In this document: positions 15,700-23,878 of the stretch, piece after piece | Layout: every line of letters begins with the position of its first letter | How positions within the stretch are numbered: the stretch's first letter is position 1 | NCBI GenBank assembly: GCA_029262775.1 | Contig: JAJCYR010000056.1 | Location: 340,676 to 404,675 of the forward strand | Reading direction: 5' to 3' | From: Bacteroidota bacterium | Lineage (GTDB): Bacteria; Bacteroidota; Rhodothermia; Rhodothermales; UBA10348 | Length of the DNA stretch: 64,000 bases | Made by a program: the position numbers and the translations under genes | The notes under the pieces: model-generated | Databases searched by the model: none | Told to the model about the DNA's origin: nothing | The model's input: the letters and a program-made list of their open reading frames with translations, nothing else

Positions 15700-18261
15700 T
15701 CAGTACGCCGATTGGAACAGGATGGCATTCAGGAAAAGGCGTTGGGAACCAAGCCAGTAGGCCCGGAAGTTGACGCGGTTCATAAAGGCCACGACACGGC
15801 CACTTCCCTGGCGCTCGACAACGAGTGTGGCTGCGCCTGGCGTGTCGGCGAGACGCTCCTCTGAAATGTAGCCACTCAGCAGGGCGCTTGGACCGTAGGC
15901 GCCAATGAGGGTACCCGGGCTACCGGTAGATTCGAAGAACTCCGAGTTGTTGTGGAATACCGGCAGATGGCCTCCGATACCGAAAGACAACGGATGCGTT
16001 TCGTCCAATTCCGACAGGAAAATCGTACCGCCCACCGCCTGGGCTCCCCGGGCGTCGGACACCATGGACCACGGCTGCCCGGTAGCCAGGGAGTCGAGGT
16101 CGAGTGAGCGTTCCTCCACCGCCAGAAGCTGATTGTCGACAGCCCATGAGGTAGCGCCTGCCATCACGAGCAGGCGTCCCCCACGCTGGACCCATCCGGT
16201 CAGCGCCTCCGTGGTATTGACAGGCGGACGCCCACCGGGGACAATGATAACAGAGTATCTGGACAGGTCCGCTCGCGCCGCAACAGACGGCTCAACGAGT
16301 GAAACCGGGATGTGAAACCGCTCGGAGAGGGCGTGCCAGGCTTCACCCGCCTGCAGGGAGCTGACACCCGGACCCGCCAGTACGGCAACCGAGGGCTTGG
16401 ACAGATGCACAGCGCTCGGCCCGCCCAGATCGGGGCCCTCCGATGCAAGCCCTGTGGCAACTCCATGAAAAACGACTCCCCATGTGCGTGCAAGCCGTTC
16501 AACGGCCTCATGAACCTCATCGCTCGGGAGCGCACCATCGCGCCGTGACGTGGGAATATATACAGAGCCTGCCGGAAACGTCACCGTTTCGCTACCATCA
16601 TGGACACGCACGTCTTTCAGTGTAACCCGCGGCGTGACCCCCATGTCCATTAGCGCATACAGGGCGGCCGGAGCAAAGAACTCGTCCCAGAGCAGCATAT
16701 AACCGGCCCCTGCGCGTGGACGTTGGACCTCCCCGCCGCGCCGTGCGTCTCCCGCAAAGGGAGCCCCGAGGACGTCCAGATCCAGGCGCCCCACCATGTG
16801 CACCGGCGTATTGAACGCGTAGGGCAGTGTCCAGGTGCTCACGTCATAGAACAGGCTGTCTTCGTAGGTAAGCGTTTCTTCCGTAGCCGCCTTGAGCAAC
16901 CGGTACTGACTCTGGCGCAGCGGAACGACAAGTGCCTCACCGGGCTGGTAGTCCGTGCCAGCGGCTTTGAGACTCCGGGTCAGATCGTAGACCTCAATCC
17001 GGTGGCGGCGCAGCACGTCCGCAAAGAGCATGGCACGGGTTCCGTCGTGACGAAGGTCTATCAGCATGGCCTGGTCCGTATCCCGTGCAGCGCTCCGGAG
17101 GGCTTCCTCGTAAAAATCGCGCTGTAGTTCATGCAGGGGGACGCGCAGATCGACGGCTGCCGCCAGGGTCGAGAGTGATGTCATGAACTGGTTGCGCACC
17201 GTGAATGCGTAGTGCAGCGTTCCATCTACCACCTCGCTCTCGAGCGCCCGGGACGAACCCTGTTCAAACAGGATGCCTACCGAACCATTCACATCCGGAA
17301 AGGCAGACCCCTTGCCATAGTAATAGTCGTCGAACGACTCGCGGGAGTAGTAGGTCGATCCTATGCTGTCCAGGTAGCGCGCATGATAGGTCGCGATTTC
17401 GGCCGTCAGTTCCTGATTCCGGTCTGGCGTATTGGGGTTTACACGGGATGGGATACCCGGTTGAAAGAAAAACGTACTGTTGCCCCCCATTTCATGATGG
17501 TCCGTCACCACGTTGGGTCGCCACTCATGGTAGAGCCCCATCCGTCCCTGCGATTCCGGATGCTGCATGACGAGCCAGTCGCGGTTGAGGTCGAACCAGT
17601 AGTGGTTCGCTCGCCCTCCTGGCCACGGCTCGTTGTGCTCGCGATCGGCCGGATCGGTGCTGTGCGCACCTCCTCGGTTTCGGTTCACCCAATCGGCGAA
17701 TCGGTCCCGACCATCCGGGTTCAGCATGGGATCGAGCAGGACGACCGCATTTCGAAGGGCCTCTTCTATTTCCAGGCCCTGTCCCGCGGCCAGGTGGTAG
17801 AGGTAAACCAAGGCCGCATCGCTCCCCGAAGCCTCATTGCCGTGAACACTGTAGCCCTGATAGACCACCGCCGGCATGGACTCCAACTCCTCCTGTGTCA
17901 CTGAGGCGGGGTCGTCTGCCAGGCGCTGGTGCTGCGTACGAATCTGGTCCAGACGGACATGGTTTTCAGGCGCGGTCACAATGGCATGGACAAGCGCGCG
18001 GTTTTCATGGGAACGAGCGTGCTCGCGGACTATGACGCGATCGCTCGCCTCGGCTACTGCGCGCACATAAGCTTCGATTTCATGGGGAGTCGTATGCCGC
18101 GTTCCAATCATGAAGCCGAGCACCTCTTCAGGCGTCGGTATGGCAGCGTCGTACGACACGACGCCCATCGCGGGTGTGTCAATGGCAAGCGGGACCGTCT
18201 GGCCAGCGGCCATCGCTGTCCCCAGGAAGAAAAAGGCAGCGCAGAGATACAGAACTTTCAT
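15700..18261 (-). CDS. M14 family zinc carboxypeptidase-like protein with GATase1-like C-terminus
   Basis: An 853-aa exported peptidase: signal peptide MKVLYLCAAFFFLGTAMAAGQ, then the M14 domain with HGNEASGSDA (Zn ligands His140 and Glu143), PMLNPDGRDRF, FDLNRDW, the third ligand in VVTDHHEMGG and the catalytic Glu in GILFEQGS. The last third (from about residue 620) holds an IIVPGGRPP / GGRLLVMAGA segment typical of class-I glutamine-amidotransferase-like folds, often found in this M14 subgroup; I see no catalytic Cys there. It should trim peptides in the periplasm or outside. It is separated by 17 nt from the upstream asparaginase gene and is in the same operon. Confidence 0.92.
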   Translation of the reverse strand: MKVLYLCAAFFFLGTAMAAGQTVPLAIDTPAMGVVSYDAAIPTPEEVLGFMIGTRHTTPHEIEAYVRAVAEASDRVIVREHARSHENRALVHAIVTAPENHVRLDQIRTQHQRLADDPASVTQEELESMPAVVYQGYSVHGNEASGSDAALVYLYHLAAGQGLEIEEALRNAVVLLDPMLNPDGRDRFADWVNRNRGGAHSTDPADREHNEPWPGGRANHYWFDLNRDWLVMQHPESQGRMGLYHEWRPNVVTDHHEMGGNSTFFFQPGIPSRVNPNTPDRNQELTAEIATYHARYLDSIGSTYYSRESFDDYYYGKGSAFPDVNGSVGILFEQGSSRALESEVVDGTLHYAFTVRNQFMTSLSTLAAAVDLRVPLHELQRDFYEEALRSAARDTDQAMLIDLRHDGTRAMLFADVLRRHRIEVYDLTRSLKAAGTDYQPGEALVVPLRQSQYRLLKAATEETLTYEDSLFYDVSTWTLPYAFNTPVHMVGRLDLDVLGAPFAGDARRGGEVQRPRAGAGYMLLWDEFFAPAALYALMDMGVTPRVTLKDVRVHDGSETVTFPAGSVYIPTSRRDGALPSDEVHEAVERLARTWGVVFHGVATGLASEGPDLGGPSAVHLSKPSVAVLAGPGVSSLQAGEAWHALSERFHIPVSLVEPSVAARADLSRYSVIIVPGGRPPVNTTEALTGWVQRGGRLLVMAGATSWAVDNQLLAVEERSLDLDSLATGQPWSMVSDARGAQAVGGTIFLSELDETHPLSFGIGGHLPVFHNNSEFFESTGSPGTLIGAYGPSALLSGYISEERLADTPGAATLVVERQGSGRVVAFMNRVNFRAYWLGSQRLFLNAILFQSAY

Positions 18262-18278
18262 ATTTATGGAGATTACAG

Positions 18279-19358
18279 TCAGGATTGTTCAAACAGATAG
18301 GCAAGCGGGACGAGGCGTGCGCCGTCCCGATCGGCCATGGCGAAACTGCCACGGCCGCCCCATATTTCGGCGCCGCCCACGAGACCGTCCCGGCGGAGCG
18401 CATAAAACTGCACATTGAACCGGGGACGGCCCTCCACGTCGAGCAGATAGGCAGGCTTTGTGCGCGAGGCAATGCGCCGACAGGCAAACAGACAGGCCTC
18501 CTCTGGCGTGTCACCCGCGCGCATGCGCTCGACAACCAGAAAGGAGGCCAGCGATTCGAGATTGGCCTCGCCACGGCCCGTCGAACCGGCTGCTCCGACC
18601 TCGTTGTCCACGTACAGGCCGGCACCAATGATGGGCGAATCCCCGACGCGGCCTGGGATCTTGAAGGCCAGTCCCGAAGTCGTGGTCACGCCGGAAATAT
18701 TTCCGTTCAGATCAATGGCGTTGCAGTTGACGGTGCCCCAGTGGCGCTCATTCCAGCCATCTGCCTGGCCAATGGTAGCATCCTCTAAGTCGTGCTCCGG
18801 CAGATATTCGTCATCTACAGATAGATTTTCTTTCCATCGCAGCCACTGTCGTCGGGACGTGTCAGTCATCAGGTCCTGGATGGGAAACCCGTGCATGCGT
18901 GCAAACTCCTGGGCTCCTTTTCCAACGAGCAGGACGTGGTCGCTGCGGCGCAGCACCTTCAGCGCCACGCGCGAGGCATGCACCACGCCCTCGAGCGCAG
19001 CCACCCCGCCCGCCCTGCCAGACGGTCCGTGCATGACCGACGCATCGAGTTGAACCACGCCATCGGCGTTGGGAAGGCCGCCGTAGCCCACGCTCGTATC
19101 GCTTGGATCTTCCTCCACGAGGTTTACGCCTGCCACAACGGCATCGAGGGCATCGGCTCCAGCCTCGATTTCTTCCATCGCGCGGCGTACGGCCCTCGTC
19201 CCGTTCCGGCTTGAAATGGTGACCGGACCGTTGAAGTCAAAGCGGCCCGCGTGTGCGTCCGGCGCCGGACCAGCCAGTGCGCCGCCGCTTGCCGCCGTGG
19301 CGCCCAGTCCGAGCACGACCGATTTCTTGATGAATTGACGTCTATTGGAGTCCATCAT
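18279..19358 (-). CDS. Tat-exported N4-(beta-N-acetylglucosaminyl)-L-asparaginase / isoaspartyl peptidase
   Basis: A 359-aa Ntn-hydrolase of the glycosylasparaginase family. The N-terminus has a twin-arginine motif (SNRRQFIKK) followed by a hydrophobic stretch and an Ala-rich cleavage region, so it is exported folded. Autocleavage would expose Thr209 in RHWGTVN as the nucleophile; TTSGLAFKIPGRVGDSPIIGAG carries the substrate-binding segment (GRVGDSP, GAG). It removes Asn-linked GlcNAc or cleaves isoaspartyl bonds. ATG 19358 is followed at once by a second ATG (19355). First gene of the operon with the M14, DUF255 and alaS genes; a good promoter is 42 nt upstream. Confidence 0.92.
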   Translation of the reverse strand: MMDSNRRQFIKKSVVLGLGATAASGGALAGPAPDAHAGRFDFNGPVTISSRNGTRAVRRAMEEIEAGADALDAVVAGVNLVEEDPSDTSVGYGGLPNADGVVQLDASVMHGPSGRAGGVAALEGVVHASRVALKVLRRSDHVLLVGKGAQEFARMHGFPIQDLMTDTSRRQWLRWKENLSVDDEYLPEHDLEDATIGQADGWNERHWGTVNCNAIDLNGNISGVTTTSGLAFKIPGRVGDSPIIGAGLYVDNEVGAAGSTGRGEANLESLASFLVVERMRAGDTPEEACLFACRRIASRTKPAYLLDVEGRPRFNVQFYALRRDGLVGGAEIWGGRGSFAMADRDGARLVPLAYLFEQS

Positions 19359-19399
19359 TTCGTTTTCTACGTAATACCCTCGATGTTATATGCTGGCAG

Positions 19400-19431
19400 G
19401 AAACCTACGGCGTTACCAACCCATGAACAAA
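19400..19431 (-). promoter_or_regulatory. Promoter of the asparaginase-M14-DUF255-alaS operon
   Basis: On the minus strand TTTG (19431-19428), exactly 20 nt, then TAGGTTTC (19407-19400): one mismatch to the Bacteroidota consensus TTTG-N(19-21)-TAnnTTTG. The predicted start site leaves a leader of about 35 nt. Confidence 0.6.
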
Positions 19432-19462
19432 CAGCCAGCCGCTGTTTCCTATTCCTGAACCC

Positions 19463-20086
19463 ATGCAACTGCACGTCATCACCGATTTTCACCTACAACA
19501 GCGCTACTCCCATGCAGACCTCACGAAGATGGCCCTGCGCGGCGGTGCCACCCACGTTCAGTTTCGACAGAAGGCTGGATCTGTCCGGGATCGCTACCAA
19601 TCGTGCCTTGAGGCGCACAGCATCGCTCGCAGCCATGGCGGCGGCGTGTTTATTGTGAATGACCGCGTCGACCTGGCCCTCGCCGTCGGAGCCGACGGCG
19701 TTCATGTGGGAGAGGACGACCTGCCCGCTCATGTTGTTCGGGCCATTCTGGGCCCTGACAAGGTGCTCGGCGTCACGGCAACGACTACCGAAGCAGCCAT
19801 CCGCGCTGAACGAGATGGCGCAGACTATATTGGATTCGGCCCTGTATTCTCCACGGCCTCCAAAGCCAACCCGGCATCGGTCAAAGGACTCCAGGGCCTT
19901 CTGGATGCGGCGCGTGCCGTCCGCATTCCCGTGATTGCCATTGCCGGTATCACCGAAGCGCGCATTCCACTGCTCCTTGGGCATGGCGCGGCCGGATGCG
20001 CCGTTCTGTCTGCCGTCTGTCTCGACCCGGATCCAGAGCAGGCGACACGCGCATGTGCCTCTCGATTGTCCCTGAAGCTCCCTTGA
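19463..20086 (+). CDS. thiE: Thiamine phosphate synthase
   Basis: A 207-aa TIM-barrel enzyme that joins HMP-diphosphate and thiazole phosphate to thiamine phosphate. Family motifs are present: FRQKAGS near residue 38 (usually QLR.K), FIVNDRVDLALAVGADGVHVGEDDLP for substrate and Mg binding, GFGPVFSTASK and VIAIAGI for the phosphate sites. It stands alone: no other thiamine gene is nearby and I saw no TPP riboswitch in the 104-nt gap upstream. It is divergent from the asparaginase operon. Confidence 0.9.
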   Translation: MQLHVITDFHLQQRYSHADLTKMALRGGATHVQFRQKAGSVRDRYQSCLEAHSIARSHGGGVFIVNDRVDLALAVGADGVHVGEDDLPAHVVRAILGPDKVLGVTATTTEAAIRAERDGADYIGFGPVFSTASKANPASVKGLQGLLDAARAVRIPVIAIAGITEARIPLLLGHGAAGCAVLSAVCLDPDPEQATRACASRLSLKLP

Positions 20087-20099
20087 GACGGGACTTGTG

Positions 20100-20131
20100 C
20101 TTGTAATCCGTCCCTTTGCCTCCTACTTTTC
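20100..20131 (+). promoter_or_regulatory. Promoter of the M24-kinase-DUF819 operon
   Basis: CTTG (20100-20103), exactly 20 nt, then TACTTTTC (20124-20131), matching the TTG-N20-TAnnTTT(G/C) pattern. It lies 29 nt before the chosen ATG at 20161. Confidence 0.55.
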
Positions 20132-20160
20132 GAAAACCCCTCCCTTGCTCTCATTCCATC

Positions 20161-21270
20161 ATGTCCCACTCTGCACGTTTACGGCGTCTTCACGCCGCGC
20201 TTGAAGCGTCGCCGCTTCATGCCATCGTACTCAACGCTGGTCCCAGTCTGCCCTATATGACCGGACTGCACGTTCACCTCAGTGAACGGCCGGTCGTCGC
20301 CTGTTTTGCGCCAGGCATGTCGCCCACGCTCGTCCTGCCCGCACTCGAAGCCCAGAAAGTGGCGCACCTGCCATTTGGAATGGACGTGTACACATATTCC
20401 GAGTCATTGCCCTCGTGGGATACGGCGTTTGAGGCCGCCCTGGGACACCTGCCAGAGGGTGCCGTGATCGGTGTCGAGGACGGCGTGTTGCGCTTCCTTG
20501 AGCTGCGCTATCTCCAGAAGGCCGCCCCTACCGCGCAGTTCGTGTCCGGTGAAGACATCATGGCCACGCTTCGCATGCGAAAGGATGGCGCCGAGCGGGC
20601 GCTCATGCAGGAGGCCGTGCGCATCGCGGAAGAAGCGCTTCGCAACACACTCCCCCATGTGAAACCGGGTGTGACTGAAAAGGAAATCGGTTCGAGGCTC
20701 ATAGCGCAAATGTTGAACGAGGGTTCCGGTGGTGAACTTCCGTTTCAGCCTATCATTGCGTTCGGCGCCAACAGCGCGAATCCACACGCGGTGCCCACCG
20801 ATTACGCCGCCCGGGAGGGAGACCTGATCCTGTTCGATTGGGGCGCCAACAACGAGGGTTATTTCTCTGATATGACCCGGACCTTTGTGCTCGGCGAGCC
20901 CGACGAGACCGTGCGTCGCATGTACCAAACTGTGGAAAAGGCCAACGCAGCCGGACGCGCTGCCGGCAGACCGGGCGCAACGGCCGGCTCGCTGGACGCG
21001 GCCACGCGGAGCGTGATTGAAGCAGCCGGATTTGGAGCGCGATTCGTTCACAGGACCGGTCATGGACTGGGGCTGGACGTTCATGAGCCGCCCTACATAC
21101 GAGCCGGCAACGATGCGCTCCTTGAGGTGGGCACAACCTACACGATCGAGCCGGGAATCTATGTACCGGAAGAGGGCGGTGTACGCATTGAGGACGACAT
21201 GATCATCACGGAACATGGAAGTGAGAGTCTCACATCCTTTCCCCGAGAGCTCACCATCCTGCCCCTCTGA
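20161..21270 (+). CDS. M24 family Xaa-Pro aminopeptidase-like protein
   Basis: A 369-aa two-domain aminopeptidase P-type protein: a creatinase N-domain (about 1-135) and a pita-bread catalytic domain. The dinuclear metal ligands are visible: two Asp in DLILFDWGANNEGYFSDMTRT, His in RTGHGLGLDVHEPP, and Glu in YTIEPGIYVPEEGGVRIEDD. It would release N-terminal residues before proline, in the cytoplasm (no signal peptide). ATG 20161 begins a normal creatinase N-domain; the ORF's upstream 45 nt contain the promoter. The stop TGA overlaps the next ATG (TGATG). Confidence 0.93.
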   Translation: MSHSARLRRLHAALEASPLHAIVLNAGPSLPYMTGLHVHLSERPVVACFAPGMSPTLVLPALEAQKVAHLPFGMDVYTYSESLPSWDTAFEAALGHLPEGAVIGVEDGVLRFLELRYLQKAAPTAQFVSGEDIMATLRMRKDGAERALMQEAVRIAEEALRNTLPHVKPGVTEKEIGSRLIAQMLNEGSGGELPFQPIIAFGANSANPHAVPTDYAAREGDLILFDWGANNEGYFSDMTRTFVLGEPDETVRRMYQTVEKANAAGRAAGRPGATAGSLDAATRSVIEAAGFGARFVHRTGHGLGLDVHEPPYIRAGNDALLEVGTTYTIEPGIYVPEEGGVRIEDDMIITEHGSESLTSFPRELTILPL

Positions 21271-22700
21271 TGGAGACCAATGCGGTACTCATCCTGACGG
21301 GCAGACGGGCGTTTGCACAGGAGCTGGTTGACACACTCTCGGATGTCTTCACATGCCGAATCAACGTGCCAACGGGCCTGACACCATCCGACCTCGATGT
21401 GTCCCTGGTATTGATTGATCTCGATGACAGGGACCAGGACTGGGATACGGTCATGGCGCAGACGTGTCACGAATCCCGCGGCGCCTGCGTGCTCCTTGCC
21501 CCGTATCACCCGGATCCGGTAGAAGGTGCCCGGTTTACCCGGATGGGGGCCCAGGACATTTTGGACGTCTCGCAGATGAACGGGCAGGAGCTGGCGTCAC
21601 GTCTGACCATGGCCGCCGAACGGGCGCGCATTCTGACCATTTCGCAAGAGGCGACGCTGCATATCCGCTCCGTCATTGAGCTCGTATCCGATGCCATCCT
21701 GATCATTGATGACCAGATCACCGTGGTCTTTGCCAATTCGGCCAGTGAAGAGCTCTTTGGCAAATCGATTGAGGAACTGTTTGGGGCCCCCTCTCCTGTA
21801 GACGTTTCTGACGGAAACCAGGAATACCGGCTTCTCGAGTTTCTTCGCCCGGACGGACATATGGTACACGCCAGTCTCCATACGTCCAGAATTCTTTGGG
21901 AGGGCCGCCATGCCCACATGCTGGCCATGCGCGACCTCACGACAGAGACCGAACTCAGGCAACATCTGCTCGATGCGCAGATCACGTCTGAAAAAACAAA
22001 AGAACTCAAAGCCTCCTTTCTCGCCAACATGAGCCACGAGTTGCGAATGCCACTGGCCAGTATCGTGGGGTTTGCCGAGATCATTGAGGAGACGTCCGAG
22101 AACGCCGAGATGAAGGAATTTGCGGCGCTCATCCAGGAATCCGGTGGTCGCCTTCTGCACGCTATCAACTCCGTGCTGGACATGTCTCGCCTCGAGGCTG
22201 GCCGTTTCGAAGCCATGCCCGAGGACGTGGATATAGCCGAAATCATAGACGGTGCTCTCCGCCTGATGAAACCCCTGTCACGGGAAAAGGATATTGAGTT
22301 GGTGGCCGATGGTCCCTCCCCCCTGTTCTTCAACACAGATCCGGTATTCCTGGAGCGCGTGATGAACAACCTGGTGGGCAACGCCATCAAGTTCACGGAC
22401 ACCGGATTCGTCCGTGCAGAATGGAAGCTGCACGACGCAATGCTGGATATCCGGGTATCCGACACCGGAATTGGCATATCCCCCGATTTCATCCCCCGCA
22501 TTTTCGAGGAATTCAGCCAGGAAAGTACAGGACGCGCCCGGCAATATACCGGTACCGGGCTGGGCCTGGCCATCACACAGCGACTGATTACCGAGCTCGG
22601 CGGTCGTATCAGCGTCAGTTCCGAGAAGGGCGCCGGCACCACGTTTTCAGTTCAGATTCCACAGTCCCGACCGGCGGAGGACGACACTACAGAGTCGTGA
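21270..22700 (+). CDS. PAS sensor histidine kinase with degenerate receiver-like N-terminus
   Basis: A 476-aa soluble kinase. Residues 1-120 have a receiver-like alternation (VLIDLDD, VLLAPYHPDP, ARFTRMGAQDIL) but lack the usual acidic pair and the conserved Lys, so this part is probably a degenerate receiver. A PAS domain follows (about 130-240: LVSDAILIIDDQITVVFANSASEELFG), then HisKA with the phosphoacceptor His in FLANMSHELRMPL, and HATPase motifs (N box NNLVGNAIKF, DTGIGIS, TGTGLGLAI). No membrane segment, so it senses cytoplasmic signals. No partner regulator is adjacent. It overlaps both neighbours by 1-4 nt in one operon. Confidence 0.92.
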   Translation: METNAVLILTGRRAFAQELVDTLSDVFTCRINVPTGLTPSDLDVSLVLIDLDDRDQDWDTVMAQTCHESRGACVLLAPYHPDPVEGARFTRMGAQDILDVSQMNGQELASRLTMAAERARILTISQEATLHIRSVIELVSDAILIIDDQITVVFANSASEELFGKSIEELFGAPSPVDVSDGNQEYRLLEFLRPDGHMVHASLHTSRILWEGRHAHMLAMRDLTTETELRQHLLDAQITSEKTKELKASFLANMSHELRMPLASIVGFAEIIEETSENAEMKEFAALIQESGGRLLHAINSVLDMSRLEAGRFEAMPEDVDIAEIIDGALRLMKPLSREKDIELVADGPSPLFFNTDPVFLERVMNNLVGNAIKFTDTGFVRAEWKLHDAMLDIRVSDTGIGISPDFIPRIFEEFSQESTGRARQYTGTGLGLAITQRLITELGGRISVSSEKGAGTTFSVQIPQSRPAEDDTTES

Positions 22701-23878
22701 TTACCGATCCAACCACCCTGTTCGCCGTCCTCGCAGCCGTTCTGGCCGGAATTTTCTGGCTTGCGACGCTGCCCCAACTGAAACGCTTTTTCCAGTTCAT
22801 GCCGCCGGTCATCTGGGCTTATTTCGTACCCATGATCCTGACCACAGCCGGTATTACGCCCGCCCAGAGCGAAGTCTACGCCTGGATGTCGCGCTATCTG
22901 CTGCCATTCGCCCTGTTCCTGCTCATGCTGACGGTCGATCTTCCAGCCATACTGAAGCTCGGAAAGACGGCGCTGCTGATGATGCTTGCCGGAACGCTCG
23001 GCATCATGCTCGGGGCGCCCATCGCCTACCTCATTTTTGCATCAGTCCTGCCGCCCGATGCCTGGCAGGGACTCGCCACGCTCTCCGGAAGCTGGATCGG
23101 CGGCACGGCCAACATGCTCTTCATCAAGGACAGCGTGGGCACGCCCGACTCCCTGGTCGGTCCCATCATCGTGGTCGATACGGTCGTTGGTTACGGCTGG
23201 CTTGGCGTACTCGTATTTCTGAGCACATTCCAGGACCGGTTCGATACGTGGATTGGTGCCGATAAAAGCGTCATTGAAGCCACAAACCGGCGCCTGGCAG
23301 AGATCGACACGACCCGTGAGCCGTCCGATACTCCGGACCTGGCCTACATTCTGGGATTGACCCTTCTTGTCACGGTACTTGCGCTGGCGGCTGCAATGTA
23401 TTTGCCCGACATCGGTAACCCGACGGTGATCACGAGCAGCACATGGGGTATTCTGATTGTGGTCTCAGTGGGTATTGCCCTGTCTTTCACGCGCCTTCGC
23501 AGGCTCGAGCACCGGGGTGGCTCCAAAGTAGGCTACCTGGCACTGTATCTGCTATTGACGTCCATAGGGGCGCAGGCCGACGTAGCCGCGGTGCTCCAGG
23601 TGCCCATGTACATGCTGGCAGGGGTCGTGTGGATTCTGGTGCACATTTCCATTCTGTTACTGGTAGCCCGATGGCTGCGCGCTCCTCTGTTCTTCGTGGC
23701 CACCGGAAGCATGGCCAACATCGGTGGCGCGGCGAGCGCTCCTATCGTGGCGAGCGTTTATTTTCCCGCCATGGCGCCTATCGGACTCCTGATGGGCGTA
23801 TCGGGCTATATCCTGGGTATTTACGGTGCTCTTCTGACGGCACAACTCCTGGCCTGGATGTCAGGATTTCTGGTGTAG
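22697..23878 (+). CDS. DUF819 family integral membrane protein
   Basis: A 393-aa protein with about 10-12 hydrophobic segments and the DUF819 (YjcL-type) landmarks LSGSWIGGTANM, VVDTVVGYGWLG, TSIGAQADVAAV and GSMANIGGAASAPIVAS. These GG/GSA motifs recur in the two halves, suggesting an inverted-repeat transporter fold; the substrate is unknown. It starts with GTG 22697, overlapping the kinase stop as GTGA; the longer upstream ORF is only the out-of-frame kinase sequence. The last 18 nt overlap the convergent pepF gene. Confidence 0.9.
   Translation: MITDPTTLFAVLAAVLAGIFWLATLPQLKRFFQFMPPVIWAYFVPMILTTAGITPAQSEVYAWMSRYLLPFALFLLMLTVDLPAILKLGKTALLMMLAGTLGIMLGAPIAYLIFASVLPPDAWQGLATLSGSWIGGTANMLFIKDSVGTPDSLVGPIIVVDTVVGYGWLGVLVFLSTFQDRFDTWIGADKSVIEATNRRLAEIDTTREPSDTPDLAYILGLTLLVTVLALAAAMYLPDIGNPTVITSSTWGILIVVSVGIALSFTRLRRLEHRGGSKVGYLALYLLLTSIGAQADVAAVLQVPMYMLAGVVWILVHISILLLVARWLRAPLFFVATGSMANIGGAASAPIVASVYFPAMAPIGLLMGVSGYILGIYGALLTAQLLAWMSGFLV

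Noticed and set aside
14469-15773. 434-codon plus-strand ORF opposite the DUF255 gene
   Set aside because: It is antisense to a gene with clear family motifs, has no recognisable domain, and arises from GC-rich third positions of the real gene.
19359-19462. TPP riboswitch ahead of thiE
   Set aside because: The 104-nt gap lacks the conserved thi-box elements and is occupied by the divergent operon promoter.
21506-22642. 378-codon minus-strand ORF rich in Ser and Arg
   Set aside because: Shadow of the PAS kinase gene, whose catalytic motifs are intact on the other strand.
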